From: Gallionella sp.
GTDB lineage: Bacteria > Pseudomonadota > Gammaproteobacteria > Burkholderiales > Gallionellaceae
Assembly (NCBI GenBank): GCA_030645955.1
Contig: JAUSMR010000189.1
Coordinates: forward strand, 1-15,583
Reading direction: 5' to 3'
Length of the DNA: 15,583 bases
In this document: in pieces, positions 15,309 through 15,583 of the stretch
Layout: each line of letters begins with the position of its first letter
How positions within the stretch are numbered: position 1 is the first letter of the stretch
Notes under the pieces: model-generated
Database searches by the model: none
What the model was told of the DNA's origin: nothing
The model's input: only the letters and a program-made list of their open reading frames with translations
Program-made: the position numbers and the translations under genes

Positions 15309-15583
15309 TTAATTCGGCTTGCCGATTCCCGGTGTAGGAAAAGGCCATGTTGCAGCCGGACGCACGGGTGCTGGAGCGGAAGGGGCCGGTGCTGCTGGCC
15401 TGGCTACCGCTGGAGCTGCCGGTTTAACTTCCACTTTCTTTGCAGCAGGTTTTTTAGCAGCGACCTTCTTTGCTGCTGGCTTCTTCGCCGCTACCGCTTT
15501 TTTGGCTGCCGGCTTTTTAGCAGCGACCTTCTTTGCTGCTGGCTTCTTCGCCGCTACCGCTTTTTTGGCTGCCGGCTTTTTAG
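15309..15583 (-). CDS. Histone H1-like DNA-binding protein, C-terminal part
   Basis: This is the last 90 codons of a gene that starts beyond the right edge of the window. The product is almost entirely Lys, Ala, Pro and Val in KKPAAKK-type blocks. It then has a Pro/Ala linker (PAAPAVARPAAPAPSAPAP) and ends in ATWPFPTPGIGKPN. Such Lys/Ala/Pro-rich tails with a terminal WPFP motif are typical of betaproteobacterial H1-like nucleoid proteins (AlgP/BpH1-like), which bind DNA through the basic repeats. The stop is TAA at 15309-15311. A 63-bp unit coding 21 residues is perfectly repeated at least twice, so length polymorphism is likely. The N-terminal part cannot be seen. Confidence 0.85.
   Translation of the reverse strand, partial: KKPAAKKAVAAKKPAAKKVAAKKPAAKKAVAAKKPAAKKVAAKKPAAKKVEVKPAAPAVARPAAPAPSAPAPVRPAATWPFPTPGIGKPN
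15456..15583. repeat. Perfect 63-bp tandem repeat within the histone-like gene
   Basis: Copies at 15456-15518 and 15519-15581 are identical at every base, and a third begins at 15582. Each unit encodes two related sub-blocks of 11 and 10 residues (KKPAAKKAVAA and KKPAAKKVAA). The unit is a multiple of three, so gain or loss of copies keeps the frame. Confidence 0.9.

Overview
The window looks like chromosomal DNA of a betaproteobacterium, most likely of the Nitrosomonadales/Gallionellales type. The grounds are protein-level resemblance (CarA, FtsH, HtpG and a lysine/alanine/proline-rich H1-like histone ending in a WPFP motif), moderately high GC, and the conserved order carA-carB-greA / yhbY / rlmE-ftsH-folP-glmM known from many proteobacteria. 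The assignment is inferred from the sequence alone, and no database was searched.

Layout. Positions 1-2070 are accessory. They hold the 3' end of a DUF748-type gene with its own terminator, a small lipoprotein, a trypsin-like peptidase with no signal peptide (all + strand), and about 500 bp of non-coding repeat DNA. Positions 2071-6851 are a minus-strand housekeeping block, transcribed rlmE-ftsH-folP-glmM (23S rRNA methylation, membrane proteolysis, folate synthesis, aminosugar synthesis). yhbY (7082-7441, + strand) is divergent from rlmE and convergent with greA. Positions 7681-12705 are the minus-strand operon carA-carB-greA, with a clear sigma-70 promoter and a terminator-like hairpin in the carA leader. 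htpG (12935-14839, minus) follows, with a good match to a sigma-32 heat-shock promoter. The window ends inside an H1-like histone gene (minus) made of perfect 63-bp tandem repeats.

The most distinctive property is the number of small palindromic or inverted-repeat elements. They fill many of the gene junctions: after the peptidase, rlmE/yhbY, yhbY/greA, greA/carB and carB/carA. In three places (peptidase, carA, carB) the repeat supplies the stop codon and the last residues of the protein. A 22-bp inverted repeat fills the carA-carB gap next to a carB start with no visible Shine-Dalgarno. A canonical intrinsic terminator ends directly on the folP start codon. I found no CRISPR array, tRNA, rRNA, transposase or recognisable multi-gene defence system.

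Several starts differ from the longest open frame, on the basis of ribosome-binding sites and family N-termini: glmM at 3423, ftsH at a TTG at 6176, rlmE at 6851, carA at a GTG at 12705, htpG at 14839 and the lipoprotein at 439.
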